64,000 bases of DNA. Source: Hirsutella rhossiliensis. Taxonomy: Eukaryota; Ascomycota; Sordariomycetes; Hypocreales; Ophiocordycipitaceae. The stretch is taken from contig NW_025408668.1 in the NCBI RefSeq assembly GCF_020360975.1, positions 3,410,001-3,474,000 on the forward strand, in the 5' to 3' direction. Position 1 is the first letter of the stretch; every line of letters begins with the position of its first letter. The notes beneath the pieces are model-generated. The model did not search any database and was not told the origin of the DNA. It worked only from the letters and a program-made list of their open reading frames with translations. Of the stretch, positions 48,930 to 61,929 are shown piece by piece. The translations under genes and the position numbers were made by a program.

Positions 48930-51900
48930 AAAGGTAAGATATCGGGGTAAACGCCTCTCCCTTAGTAAACTTAATACTTATAGGATAGTTACTTAAAACT
49001 CCTATAACGATATTAGGGCGAAACCCTATTAAAGTCCTTATATACTTAGATACTTATAGTACTATTAACCTCGTAGATATATACTTTGCCTAATAGCAGG
49101 GATTGCTATAAGTAGCGCTATTATACCCTAAGTTATTAGGGCTTAATAATAGTAGGGTAAGGGAGTATAGAGTATAGTTAGTGCCGCTCCGAATAATAAA
49201 TATAAAGGGCACCGAAAAGATAATTACTCGTTTCTATATCGGTACCGATAAGTTAACGCTAAACGATTAAGTACTAATCCTTTTATTAGTTACTACCTTA
49301 GAGGATAAACGTATTTATATTATCCTATAGAAACGATAGTAGTAGTTTAAGTATTAACTAGGTAGCAAAACCCTATAGAATCCCTATAGATTCCTTTAGG
49401 AATATAAGAATAAAGTAAGGGTATATATAATAGCGCTTAATCCTAAGCTAATCCCGCTACTAAATAAAGATAAAGATAAAGGGATTCTATAGGAAGAATA
49501 AGCCGAAATCCTACTAACTCTTTACTAGTTTAAAAATACCTTCTCGGCTAATAAATCCGATTTATTACTAGCTAGAAAGGGAACGGATTACTTAATTAAT
49601 TTAATCCCTAATATAAAACCTCCTTATAGACCGATTTACCCTCTATCGTAAAGGGAACTCTAAGTATTACGCGACTAGATCTAAGACGCAATAAAAAGGA
49701 AAAAATCCGGGAGTTAAAGAGCCTAGCTAGGGCGCTTATCCTTTTCGTTCTAAAAAAGGATAGCACCTTATAGCTATATATAGACTACTAAGGACTTAAC
49801 CGGGTTATATAAAAGAATCGGTACCCTTTACCTTTTATTTCGGAGATTATTAACCGCTATTAAGGAGCTAAGTATTTTTCTAAGATTAATATATAGAATG
49901 CGTATTAACGTATTCGAATTTAAGAAGGAGATAAATAGAAGACCGCTTTCCGAACGCGTTATAGATATTTCGAATACCTAGTAATACCCTTTAGACTTAC
50001 TAACGCACTAGCTACGTTTTAGAGCTATATTTATTAAGCGCTTAAGGGGCTCGTAAATATAATCTATATAGTTTACCTCGACGATATCCTTATATACTCT
50101 AAAACGAGAGAAGAATATACTAAATACTTAGGATAAGTAATAAAAAGGCTAAGGGCTATAGAGCTCTATATAAAACTATCGAAGTATATCTTCTATTAAT
50201 AGTTAGTTAAGTTCCTTAGGTTTATATTATCTATTAATAGGGTATCGATAGACCCTTAACGGGTAGAGGCAATAGCCTAATAGCCTAAACCTATAACCTA
50301 TTATAATATTTAGGTTTTCCTTAGGTTCTATAATTTTTACCGATAATTTATATATAGGTACTTAGGAGTTATAGCGCCCCTAACTATATTACTAAAGGGG
50401 AGTAAGAATAGGAAGAAGCTAGGGAGTATAGAGCTAAACCTTACTAAAAGGGTAGCGTTTTAGGCTCTTAAGGATGCTTTTTAAGGAGCCTTACTCCTCC
50501 GATATTACGATCTAGAAAGACGTATTTATATCGAAATAGATATATCGTAATTCGTAATAGTAGGGATTATCTCTTAACCTAATAATAAAGGGCGTTACTA
50601 TCTAATCGCATTCTAGTTAAGGAAGTTTACTAGAGCCGAACTTAATTATAGTATTCTAGACTAAGAACTCTTCGCTATCGTTAAGTTATTTAAATACTAG
50701 CGATATTACGTTAAAGGGGCAGCGTATAAAGTAAAGGTATTATCGGACTACTATAACTTCTAGACGTTTATATACTAGACCTCCTTAAATAAGAGGTAAG
50801 TAAGATAGTATATATATTTAGCACTATTCGACTTTACGATTAAGCATCGTATAGGTAAATCCAACCTAGCGGACGCGCTATTAAGAATGCCTAGATATAA
50901 GGGCGAGAAGCCCTTATCTATAGAACTATTACCGGAGCTATAAGCGAAGCTAGCTACTATTAATACTATATTTATACGGAGAAATAATAAGGCGTTTTTA
51001 TAGGCAAAGAGATACTTAACCTTAAGTTAATATAAGCGTAGTAAAGTGCCTTTATATAAGGAAAATATATAAGCTTATCTATAGCAAAACTATAATAATT
51101 CGGGCGCGAGACCTAAACGATTAGCCGATTAAGCTAAAGAGAGAGCTAGTTATAAATAGTTACTCTTAAGGAAGACCGCTAAAAAAGCGGCCTACTATAT
51201 AAAGGTTTATATAGTAGAAGTTCTAGAACCGTTACTAGAGTTACTAAAACGCACTTAGTCGGTTAACGTAGCGATTAGTAGGCTAAAGGAGACCGAAGAC
51301 TTCTTAAAAGGGAAGGGTTTCTAGTTAGTGCGCCTAGATAGACTACTATTATAGAAGGGTCGTATCGTAGTGCTTTTAGAGGCAGCCTTATAGTAAGAGC
51401 TAATATAGCTCTTTTATAACGATCCGTTAGTAAGATACTTTAGCTCCTAACGTACTAGCGAACTACTAGCGAGGAACTTCTACTAAGATAGAATAACGAA
51501 AGATATAAATAAATACGTTTAGTTATACTTAGTATATTAAGGTATAGTGTTTAGGAGGCATCGCCCTTATAGTACTATATAATCGTTACTATATCCTATA
51601 CGACTATAGGAAGAATTATTAATAGACTTTACTATAGGTCTACCTAAAGTATAGTATAATAAACGAGACGTTAATACGATCTTAGTAATCGTAGACCGAT
51701 ATACTAAGTATTACCTCTTCTTTCCTATCTCTAAGATAATAATAGCCCTAGAGCTAGTAGAATTATTCTATTACTAAGTTAAATTAGTATATAGACCTTT
51801 AAAAGGCATTGTCTTAGATAGAAGGTCCTTATTTATAAGTAAGTTCTAGTTAGATCTCTATTTTATCTTATAAGTAAAACGTAAGCTATTAATAGTATTT

Positions 51901-52720
51901 TACCTATAAACTAACGGGTAAACGGAACGAATAAACTAAGCTATATAGTACTACTTAAGATACTTTACTAACTTAGAATAAACTAACTAGGCGTTACTCC
52001 TATGTATTACTTAATTTATATATAATAATATAAAGAACGCGATAACTAGGTTATTACTTAACGAAGCGTTAATAGGTTACTAACTAAACTTCTATATTAA
52101 TACCGAGGACGATATTATTTAAAGGGGGGTACCTAAAGTAAGAGTAAGAGTTACTAGGCTATAGGAGCTATAAAAGAGGCTTAAGGAATACTAGGGAAAG
52201 GCTATTAAATCGTAAGCGAAATACTACGATTTAAGGCACTAACCGCTTATACTAAAAGTAAGAGACCTTATAGTATTATTAATAAAGAACTTACGCTTTA
52301 AGGACGAAAAAAGAAAACTCTTACCTAAGTATATTAGACCGTTTCGGGTCCTATAAGCTATTAGAAAGTAAGTATATCGTCTTATACTCCCCGAGAAGTA
52401 CTTACGCCTTTATAACGTTTTCTATATTAGTCTCTTAGAGCTATAGAAGGAGCGTAAAGGCACCTATAAAGATAGCGAAACCCTACTAATACTAGACTTA
52501 GAGGACGACGAAGGCAAATAGGAAGTCTAAGAGATTAAAGACTAAAAGAGATCTAAGGGCGATACCTTTTTCCTTATTAAATAAAAAGAATAGCTAGCTA
52601 AGTATAACTAATAGGTCGAGGCCGAAAATATAGCGAATAGCTAAGACCTTATTAAAGAATATATTACTCGCTTAACTAGGAAAAAGAAGTATAAGACTAA
52701 GTAAGGTAAGGAAACCTACT
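48930..52720 (+). pseudogene. Element 3 pol relic: protease, RT, RNase H, integrase, chromodomain
   Basis: The best-preserved chromoviral pol in the window, readable in one frame throughout with TAA/TAG at Gln and Trp positions. The protease Asp is in YLDTYSTINLV (about 49045). RT has YFSKINIQNAY and an intact YLDDILIYS box near 50070-50100. RNase H has ELNYSILDQELFAIV and HRIGKSNLADALL (about 50640-50890). The integrase core has LIDFTIGLP (51618), VLDRRSLF (about 51810) and NGQTERIN (about 51915), so the D, D, E triad is kept. A chromodomain with FFLIK*KE*LAKYN is at about 52560-52690. Confidence 0.93.
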
Positions 52721-52999
52721 AGCGTAGGGAGACGCTACTAAATTAGTAACGAATCCCTACTAAATCGCTACCGACTTATTAATATATCGGCACGCTTAAA
52801 CGTCCTATAACTATATATAAAATAGTAAAATAAGAGAATAGGGAAAACTATCTATATTACCTATTAAATATTATTAAGGAAAATAAAACTAAACCGTAAC
52901 TCTATTAAGGCCCTGACGATAAAGGAGAGAAGGATAGTCGTAGCTAAATAAAAGAAAGATAAGACCTATCTATTACTTCCGACTACCCCTCTTCTTCGC

Positions 53000-54545
53000 C
53001 GGCGTAGCGGGAACTAACTAAGGCGCCCCCTCCGCTATACCGAATACCTCCGGAAATACCGGAACCACCCTATCCTCCGCTCCTTCCTTATCCTCCGCGT
53101 CGAGACCTATTTCTATTAGCACGGTACTTACCTCGGCCTTAGTAAATAGTAAGGCATATTACTATAAAGTATAGCCTATATCGCCGTCGATAAGGCGGAG
53201 TTTTAACTAGGATTCCTAGGCCTAGTACTCTAGGCTTATATAGGCGATATTAAATAAGGGCGCGGGGTTAAGGCGAATAATAAGCTCGCGGCGCTTATTA
53301 ATTAGCGTATAGTAGTTAGCACGCTCGACCTAGTATATCGTTAAGCGGTCGCTAATAAAAAGGTCGGATAAAACTTACGATAGTAGACTTCTATATACCT
53401 ATAGTCTTAAAGGACTTACGATAGGCCGTCTTAGCGGCGTCGAAAGCCTCGGCTAAATACTATACTATAATAGCGAGATAGCGCCGATTAGCCTCCTCGA
53501 AAATAAGCACGCCCGCGTCCGAGCTATTATCCTTAGTATCCTCGTTGCCGGTCTTTAGCTTATTAAGCTCGCGTAGGTACTTAACGATAGCGACTATATC
53601 GGCCTAGTTACTAGATATAAGAGTAGCGGCCTCGAGAAAGATTAGCTTATTAATTATAATATTTAAAGTTAAGGGGAAACTTACTTAGTTATAGGTCGCG
53701 GCACGTTTATAGCACTACTTATAGTATATCGAGGAAACCCCCGAGAAAATATAGCTAATCGAGAGCACCTCGATAGGCTTAGGCTTAGTCGTACTATACT
53801 CCTTAATAACCGTCCTAAAATAATATATATACTAGAGCTTACGAGGGATAACCTTATAGGCCCTAACCGGGCGGGCTTTAGCCTTAGATCGGGTATACTT
53901 CTTCGTAGGAGCGCGACCGCCTTATGCCGCCGCTTAGGTGCCCTCGTCTCCGGCGCCGCTATTCTTAGGTTCGTTAGTAGGAGGAGTTAGATCGCGGCCG
54001 TCTCCGTTATTGCCGTTATCGTTATCTTAGCCCTCGTTTAGCTAGGTATCGGGATAGTCTTAGCCCTCGTTTAGCTAGGCCTCGTCGTTAATATCGGCCT
54101 ACTTATTCTAAGGAGCGGCCTAGGCGATAATCTCCTATTAGCTAGAGCCGCCCTATTAAGACGGAGTAGCCGGGTTATCGGCACTTACCTAGGAGCGCCT
54201 AGGCACGATCTCCTCGCTAGTATTAATATCGCTAACGGGGGTAATAGACTTTTAAGTTTCCGGGCCTATAGAGGCAGGCTTATCGGTGGTTAGAGTTAGG
54301 GTACTTAGCGGGGTAACGGGGGCACGACCCTCGCTAACGTTAGGTCCCGGACTAGAAGTCTCCTAGGACTAGGATTCCCTTATGCCTTTCTTAGCTTTCT
54401 TCGCTAAGGGGGAACTAGCGTCGCTATAAGACTTTTAGGCCGATCGCTTATACTTCGAGGGCGAACCCGCCGCTACCTACTCCCGTATATAGCGTAGGAA
54501 ATCGGCGTTATAGTTCTTTATTTTCTTTAGCGTAGAAGGTATTAT
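53000..54545 (-). pseudogene. Convergent antisense frame in the 3' part of element 3
   Basis: About 390 codons are readable on the minus strand between about 54545 and 53380, with a weaker continuation to about 53000. The N-terminal half is rich in Ser, Pro, Thr, Gln and Glu and includes a basic patch (SPLAKKAKKG) and an internal repeat (QLNEGQD twice, from a DNA duplication near 54026-54080). The C-terminal half looks folded (LNIIINKLIFLEAATLISS, KYLRELNKLKTG). GC content and CG retention exceed those of pol. No known family was recognised. It lies between the chromodomain and the polypurine tract, opposite to pol. Confidence 0.55.
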
Positions 54546-54924
54546 CGTTAATAAATCGTCGATAAAAAGTAATATAAAAAGGTATAAGGGATTAATAAAA
54601 AAAGGCGTAAAACTCTATAGTAAATCGTAAGCGGAAGAGTTAAAGAAGAAAAGAAAATAGAAGAAGTAGGAGATATATACGCACGCTCTTTATATTATAG
54701 TTACGCGGCCGATATATAGGCGACACCGCAATAGTTACTCGGCGGCAACCGCTAGTATAATAACTATTAACGTTATAGAGCGTAGACTAACGTATACTTA
54801 TACGGGCGTATACGCGCGATATATAACCGAAACTACCTCTCTTTTTAACCGAATATATATAGCGTAGCGAAAGTAATATATATTAAAGATATAGCCGAGA
54901 CGTCTATATAGGAAGGGAGATAAT

Positions 54925-55181
54925 TATAAGAGCGCTACTAAGAGGTACGGGCTAATAAAGCACTTAGGTATATAGTACTAATATATCGGTAGGGTATCGG
55001 CAAGGAATCGTGCCTACCCTACTTATATATTATAGACTACTCGCTACTCCGACTAAAGAGGAAAAATCCCTCTTCTCGTAAGCTTTAGTCTTATAATAAG
55101 GAGAATATAATATATATAGCGTAGTACCTCTAGCTATCTCTACTACCTAACTAATCGTACTATAATACGTGTTCCCTTATA
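54925..55181 (+). repeat. 3' LTR of element 3
   Basis: This 257-bp copy pairs with 47374-47630. A purine tract (GGAAGGGAGA) precedes it and the duplication atatt follows it. Confidence 0.93.
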
Positions 55182-55186
55182 ATATT

Positions 55187-58100
55187 TATTTTCTAATAAA
55201 TTAAAGTTCTTATTATATTTTTTTATATAATTTTTATAGCTAATCTACTTATAGTATCGCTCGTTCTACTTATAGTCCTTATCGAGTAACCTTAAATACT
55301 TCTAGGTTATATCTATAATTAGCGTATACTAGTAAGAGCTTAGTTATTTCTATAACTAAGCTATTATAAGCTAGTTATACTATTAATAGCTATTTAACTT
55401 AATTGTTTTATTCGTAGCTAATATAGTATCGTAAATATTATTTAAGCGTTTAGTTAAGTCGTTCTATTTATCTATCTATTTATAAGTAATAAGCTATACT
55501 AAGCTTATATTTCGTCCCTAATTATACTATAAGAGCTTACTAAAACTTAGCTATAAATATACTTCCTTTATTAAAGATAATCTTATTTAGTAGTCCGTAA
55601 TTACTAATAATTATTTATAGGAATATATATACTAGCTCTTTTATATTACTTATTTCTTTATATAGTAAGAAGTATTTATACTTCGTTAGTCTATTAGTAA
55701 TAACGAATATACTATTATACTTAACGTTAGTTATAGGTTCTTTTAATAGTAGTAGCTTTATAATATAGTTAAAAGCTATTAAATCCTATAGTTTTTCTAG
55801 TACTAGTAGCGGTTATAATTCTCTATATAGTTTATATTATTTAGCTTTACTTTATATATAAAGTTTATATTCTTTAATAACTTATTATATTACTTCTTTA
55901 AGCTATAGGAAGTTATATTATTATTTAATCCGTTCCTTTATTCTTTAGATTCCTTAGTATCTATATATTAGATATTTATATATATCTTATATAACTTTAT
56001 CTTATAATTCTAGTAGTATCTAGATTTTATTTTTATATATTAGAACTTCTAAATATCCTATATCGTATCTATTTAGTACTTTATATTCTTTTATCTATTT
56101 TAGGATCTTTTAGTAAGTCGAGTTATTAGGTTATACTTTAAATATTATATTTAGCTATCGTTACTAGTAGTTCCCGTTTTCGTTAATTTCTAGGAGCTAT
56201 CCTTTCGCTATAGGTGCCCTTATATCGTAGTTACTTCGTCGACTAAGGGTATTAGCTCGACCGTTTTCTATTCCTTTTCTATAGATTATTTCGTAGTTAA
56301 ATTCTAATAAGTATTTAGCCTATTAGATCTATTATCTATTTAATTATTACGTCGTTATAAAATATAAGATATTCTTATAATCTATATAGACCTTAACTTT
56401 ATATTTACTTCTAAGAAGGTAGTATTAAAATTCCTTAAAAGCTTAAATAATTATAAGGAATTCTTTATCGTAGATAGGGTAATTAAGTTCTACGCTATAT
56501 AGCCTTTTTAAGTAGAATATAATTAGTCGTAGTCTTCCTTTATTATCTTTTAATCCGATTTATACTCTTAGAGTAAAGTCTAATATATTAGTTTCGAGTT
56601 CGATTTATCGTTCTAGATCGAAGGTAGTTAAGACTAGTTCTTATATAATTATAGTCTTAAAATATTTAAAAGCTTCGTTAGCTTTATCGTCCTATATAAA
56701 TTCTTTTTCCTTCTTTATTAAGTTATATAATAGTACTACGATCTTTCCGAAATCTTTAATAAATCGTTAGTAGTAATTTATAAATCCTAGGAAACTTTAT
56801 ATATCCTTAACGTTCTTTAGCGTTAGCTATTCTTTAACTAAGTTAATTTTATCTTATTATATTTATATCTTACTTAGTAAGATCGTATATCTAAGGAAGT
56901 TTACTTCCTATATATAAAACTTACTTTTCTCTAGTTTAACTAGTAACTTTATATTCTAAAGTACGCGGAGTACCTTATAGATATATTCCTTATATTCTTC
57001 TAGGGTATCTAAGAAGATTAGAATATTATCTAGGTATATTACTATAAAGATATCTAAGTATTCGCATAGGATATTATTAATTATCCGTTAAAAGGTAGCT
57101 AGTATATTTATAAGTCTAAATAGTATTACTAGATATTTAAATAGTCCGAATTTCGTTTTAAAGGCTATTACGAAAAAGATATAGCCGCCTATTAGATATA
57201 AGCGACAGCGTTAATTAACGTATATAGTATACGCGATATACCCCCTTAAGGATATCGGGTTAATTCGTCCTAGGATACCTAGATATCCTAGACTATAGCG
57301 GGAATTTTTATATAGGTAGGCCCTATGCTAAAACCGCGCTTAATTGCGTTAGCGGGACTCGAACTATAGGCCTTTCGGGTAGTGCGCGCTAGGCTAGCTA
57401 GAAGAAGTGCGTGCGTAGTTACCGGGAAGTTCCTAGAGTGGTAACCCCTCCGCCCGGGCTTATAACTATCACGAAAAAGATATAGCCGCCTATTAGATAT
57501 AAGCGACAGCGTTAATTAATATATATAGTATACGCGATAAAGGCTATTATTTATTCTTGTCTTTTTTTTATATATATTAAGTTATAGGCGCCTTTAAGAT
57601 TAAGGGCTATAAACTATTTTTTACCGTTTTAGTCGATCTTATAGTTCTAATATAAGTAGTAATAGTATTCGGTCCTTTATTATAATATCGTTTAAGCGTC
57701 TATAGTTAATAACTAGTCGTAGCTTACTATTTTTCTTTAAAATAAATATAACTAGGTAGCTTACTTTAGATATTAACGTTTATATATATCCTTTTCGTAG
57801 ATTCTTATCGAGATAGTCGCGTAGCGTTTATAGTTACTTTTCGTTTAAGTTATAAATCTTATAGAACGTCGGCGTTATTCTATCCTTAAGATACATTTTA
57901 TAGTCCTATTAGCTATATTTAGGTAACCCTATTTTAAGTTCTTTCTTAAAGAGTTTATTATATTTCCGGTATTCCTAGGGGATATTCTTTATTTTATCTT
58001 ATAGGCTTTATTCTTTCTTTTAAAAGCTAGTTTCTCTTAACTTAAGCTCTTTATTAATTTATTTAAGGTCTTTCCTTAAAGTAGTAATAACTCTTTAGAT

Positions 58101-60330
58101 CTTTATATTATATCCTTTATTCTATTTATATTAGATACTAGGTTATATAGCCGTGTTAGTTAGTACTTAGGTCTTATTAGTCGATTTTATTATATCCGCT
58201 AGTTTAGTTACTATTTTCGTTTATATTACTAAAGCCTATAATAATTTACTTAAATAGTTATCCTTTTTATCTTATTTAATAGCTAAATTATTATAAAATT
58301 TTACTTTCTCTTAAATCTATTAGTCCTAGAAACTTATATCTTCGTCCTAATATAGCTAGCTAGTTTTCTAGTTAATTAGTAGGTTACTCTCCTATAGCTA
58401 TAGAAGCCTTAATATAAGGTTATATTCTTTAATATCTATAATATCGAAGTTAACTTATTTATTATAGCCCTAGATATTAATATCGAGGTAATTAATCTCT
58501 ATATTAATAATTCCGTTATTATAGTTAAAGGCCTCTCCTTTAATATTTATAAGTTTATATAGATCTTTCTTATATCTCTATATAAGTTAGTAACGATTAA
58601 CGACTCTAGGTAAAACGTAATTGCCTATCGCGCTATAGTTTAAAAGTATATATATATAATATCCCGCGATTTAAATATCTAATACTATTTAGTTACTATA
58701 GCTTACCGTTGCTATATATAGGGTCCTTAGATCTTATTATATTATACTAGTCTATAGCCCTTTTATAGATAGCGTACCTCGTTTTTTACTTAGTTCTTAT
58801 TTATTTTATTTATATATTCTTCTTCGATTTATTACTAGTATTATTTCTTTATTCTTTCGTTGCATTAAGTTATTATTTAACTTAGGAGGCTAACTTCTTA
58901 TAACTAGTCGAAGATTTCTTATTTCTCGACGCTATATCGTTTATACTAAGTCGCTTTATAGTTAATTATATAGTTTATATCGTAATTTTATTTATTTTTA
59001 TACTAAAAATTAAGTTTTTATTTTACGTCTTTTTATTTTATATATAGTTCGTCTATATTAATTTTTCCTTAGTTAAATATAGCCTATAGCCTTTATATAT
59101 ATTACTAATAATCTTTTAGTATACTATTATATCGTTTATACTATACTTATACTTTTTTATATTTATAAACTCTATAGTTTAGGTATATATATTTATTATA
59201 ATCTTCTTTATTATATTTAATTCGTTATATAAGTCTTTAAAAGATTAATAGTTCGGATACCTTAAAGCGAGTAGCGCTATACTATTCCTTTATTTTAGTA
59301 TATTTATAGATTTTATATATCTCTAAAAGATATCTTATTAATAAACTATAATTATCGCGGTATTTAAGTAGTATACCGTAATTAGGTTTTAATAATATAA
59401 CTTAGTCGTTTAGGTAGCGTTAATCGATTTTCTAGTAATTTAGTTTTATACTTAAGTAGGGTTTTAAAAGTACTTATCCCTTAAACCTAACCGGGAAAGC
59501 GTTATATCGTGCCTTTATTTAAAAGTATATTATATAATCTAGGTAAACGTATAATATCTATAAAATATACTTATAGTACTTATAAGTAAGTAGTATTTAT
59601 AGATCGTCTTTAAATTCTCTTTATAGTTACTATTCTTATTATAGAGCTATAAAGGTATTAACTATAGCGATAGCTATAGTATAGTTTCCTTTATATAGTA
59701 TTAGTTAATATCGAATTAGTACGGCTTATTAGTTTTCTATAAGAATTTAAGGTATTTATTAGGTTTTAATTTTAAGTATTTCTTTAAATTCTTTAAAGTA
59801 TAGAGCGTGTTCTTTAATTATAGTATTTTCCCTTAATAGCGAGGGTAGTAATATAAGTTCGTTCTTATCTTTTATTTCTCTAGGTATTTCTTATTTTTTA
59901 GAGCTTATATCGTTAATACTTTATTATTCCTCTTTAGGTTACTATCTAAGTTTTATAAGTATAAGGGCTATATCTATATCTTTTTTATTATATTATTTAT
60001 AGACTATCTATTGTTATTATTGATTTTTATTTTATATATCTTCTTAGAATCGTTTACCGTTCTTCTTAATCTAGTCTTAAGAGACTCCTTTAAGATAAGG
60101 GTATTTTAGTTCTATAAATTTAACTTATTTTTATATTTTAAGATCCCTTTATTATATTATTATAAGGGTCTTCTTTAATAGCTTTAAGAACTATCTAGTA
60201 CTATTCTTATCGCTTAAGTATACTATATATTTATCGTTATAGTATATAGTCTAACTAAGGAGTTTATACTTTAGTTCCTATTTATTAGTAGCGTTTAGGT
60301 ATTTCTTACCTTCTAGGGCTAGTGCCTAAT
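55187..60330 (-). pseudogene. Element 4 pol relic, 5' part: protease region, RT, RNase H, integrase
   Basis: Minus-strand Ty3/gypsy pol. RT lies at about 57880-56700: GAYNLIYIKK and AFKTKFGLFKYLVI (split by the 368-bp insertion), then the catalytic box IYLDNILIF (second Asp changed to Asn) near 57030, and GFINYY*RFIKDFG near 56790. RNase H has ELNYPIYDKEFL and HKNILYF-like blocks and ends with ANTLSRRS near 56220. The integrase core at about 55820-55380 reads FVITNRLTKY and LSIAYYLQIDR*IERLNQTL; the acidic residue before the final RLN is kept. It continues at 47368 beyond element 3. The protease region (58100-60330) is recognised only by position. Confidence 0.88.
57171..57538. mobile_element. 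368-bp element with 68-bp terminal direct repeats
   Basis: It is inserted in the RT domain of element 4; removing it with one copy of aaaggctatta (57160-57170 and 57539-57549) restores the AFKTKFG reading. The two ends (57171-57238 and 57471-57538) are near-identical direct repeats. The 232-bp centre is GC-rich, less RIP-mutated and non-coding, and on the minus strand has a B-box-like GTTCGAGTCCC (about 57361-57371) with an A-box-like TAGCCTAGCGCG upstream. The start may lie 6 bp further left, which would make the duplication 5 bp (aaagg) and the ends LTR-like. TRIM and SINE-type readings are both open. Confidence 0.75.
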
Positions 60331-60339
60331 AGGTTTTCT

Positions 60340-61130
60340 TCTCCTTATAAGGTTATCTATATTCTTTAGAGTAATATCTAAGTTTCCTATAGTTTAAATA
60401 CTTTCCTTTACTTTTCTATATTACGTCTAGGTCTATCCTACCTAGGTTAGTTATATAGGCGTAGGTAATAAGAATTTCGCGCTTCTTTTTATAGTTAGCG
60501 CGTTAGTTAAAGTTATTCTTATAGGAAGGGTTCTAGTTTCCTCTTCTTTATTTCTTTTCTTAGCGTTATATATACTATCTATCGTCGATTCGTACTACTA
60601 TAGTAATATAGTCTAAGAGGTTATTAGGTCGATTTTCCTTATAGAGCTCGTCCTTAACTTCTTTTTTAAGCCTATCGTAGAATCGTAATATAAGAGGTTC
60701 GTCGTCCTAATTAAGCTTTAAGGTAACTTAACGGAACTTTATAGTATAATCCGATACTAAAATCCTTTATTAGAGTTCTTAAAGTTTTTATTTAGCTTTT
60801 TATTCCTCGTTAGTTATTCTAAATACCTTTATAATAGCTTCTTCGAATCCTTAGAAACTAGTAAAGACTTCGTCTATCTTATTATCTCGTTATACTAGTT
60901 AGTTATCGAGAAAGTCCCTTATAATAGGTCTAAACTAAGCGAGTACTATTCTAGATAAATAATTTCCTATATAGAGTACCTTTTTAACTAAGTCCGAGAG
61001 TTTAATAGGGTAAAACTAGTAGTAGGCCTTAAGTTAAGTAAGAAAGTCTTAAAGCGTACTATAAGTACCGTCGAATAGTCCTAGCTATTTTAGTTTAACT
61101 GCTTCTCTAAGGTCCCTAACTTATCTATTA
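60340..61130 (-). pseudogene. Element 4 gag relic with CCHC knuckle
   Basis: The minus strand reads GLFDGTYSTL*DFLT*LKAYY, the typical start of Ty3-type gag, then FEEAIIKVF and LKKEVKDELYKENRP, all standard capsid blocks, with RIDDR following. A zinc knuckle is read as YLNYRKLRYYSKEY near 60395-60350, with Cys and His changed to Tyr. It precedes an LSDK-like segment that in this family leads to the protease. All stops are TAA/TAG. Confidence 0.88.
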
Positions 61131-61169
61131 CCTCCTCCGTTCCTAAGTAACTATTCTCGCGTAGAGAGA

Positions 61170-61642
61170 TGCGAGAAGTACATAAAAATGCACGAAGGTG
61201 AAATTAGAAGTAAGGGGTCGGATAGGCAGGGCAGAGAGATTTAATTCTTGCGGGAGCAGCAATTGCGGTAGGGGAGTGATTGTTATATTGCCTTAATTGT
61301 CCTTCTTTCCTCTATCTAATGCCCCTCTTTATACCCTTCTAGCATCTTAATTACTAAAGAAGATCCTAATTAAAGAAGCTACTAATGTCCTTTCGACTAC
61401 CGAGCTTTTTGCCGGTTTTTCCCCTCCTTTCCAGCCGTTGCCGGCATATCCGTCTTATCTCTCGCCACCTCTATAGGAAGCTATCGCCACTTCTGCTTCC
61501 CCTTATGCCCCCACCCTCCTTTCTACACCTCTTTTCAGCTCCTTCTTCCTTCTTCTACACCGGGTGTTTTTTAGCTTCCTTAGTCCCTCTTACTAAGGGA
61601 TATCTCCGAGAACTGCGAAATCAGGCCACGCTTCGCGACACA
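61170..61642 (-). repeat. 3' LTR of the Ty1/copia element (left limit uncertain)
   Basis: On the minus strand a polypurine tract (CTAAGGGGG) is followed at 61642 by TGTGTCGCGAAGCG, a good TG start. A TATA box (GGGTATAAAGAGG) lies near 61335. The end is placed at a CA near 61170 because mutated element 4 DNA begins about there. RIP is slight. The other LTR is outside the window. Confidence 0.55.
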
Positions 61643-61920
61643 CCCCCTTAGCTATGGCCTGCCCTTATAGTAAGGGCATAGCTAATACGGCTTCGGGCTG
61701 GTGAGCGTATAGAGGAGGTTCTTAGCTCTACACTTCTCCCTTTACTCGAGGAAAGCAGGGGCCCTTTTAGGTCCCTAGGCTCTTTCAGACCTACTTAAGG
61801 AAAAGGGGCCTAAAGAGGGGAAAGTCCTATAAGAAAGGGGGGCCTTCTTAGAAGGGAAAAAACCCAATTAAAATAGGGGGCCCTCTAAAGGGAAAAACCT
61901 CTTCCTTTTCTTGGGCTGCA
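61643..61920. other. Untranslated 3' part of the copia element
   Basis: Between the end of RNase H and the LTR. It has short inverted stretches (AAGGGGCC and GGCCCC types near 61800-61890) and purine tracts. Confidence 0.45.
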
Positions 61921-61929
61921 GACGTTACC

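Larger units (their letters stand above)
47374..55181 (+). mobile_element. Chromovirus element 3, complete (7808 bp)
   Basis: Two 257-bp LTRs bound gag, protease, RT, RNase H, integrase and a chromodomain on the plus strand, plus an antisense frame. The duplication atatt is at 47369-47373 and 55182-55186. The LTR ends TATAAG...CTTATA are RIP forms of TG...CA. It is inserted into the integrase-chromodomain part of element 4, which is on the opposite strand. Confidence 0.95.

Noticed and set aside
57340..57400. tRNA gene on the minus strand
   Set aside because: A- and B-box-like motifs are too close together and the expected acceptor partner of CTAACGC is missing.
57171..57538. Hammerhead-ribozyme retrozyme
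   Set aside because: A GAAA is present in the repeats, but the CTGATGA core was not found on either strand, even allowing for RIP changes.
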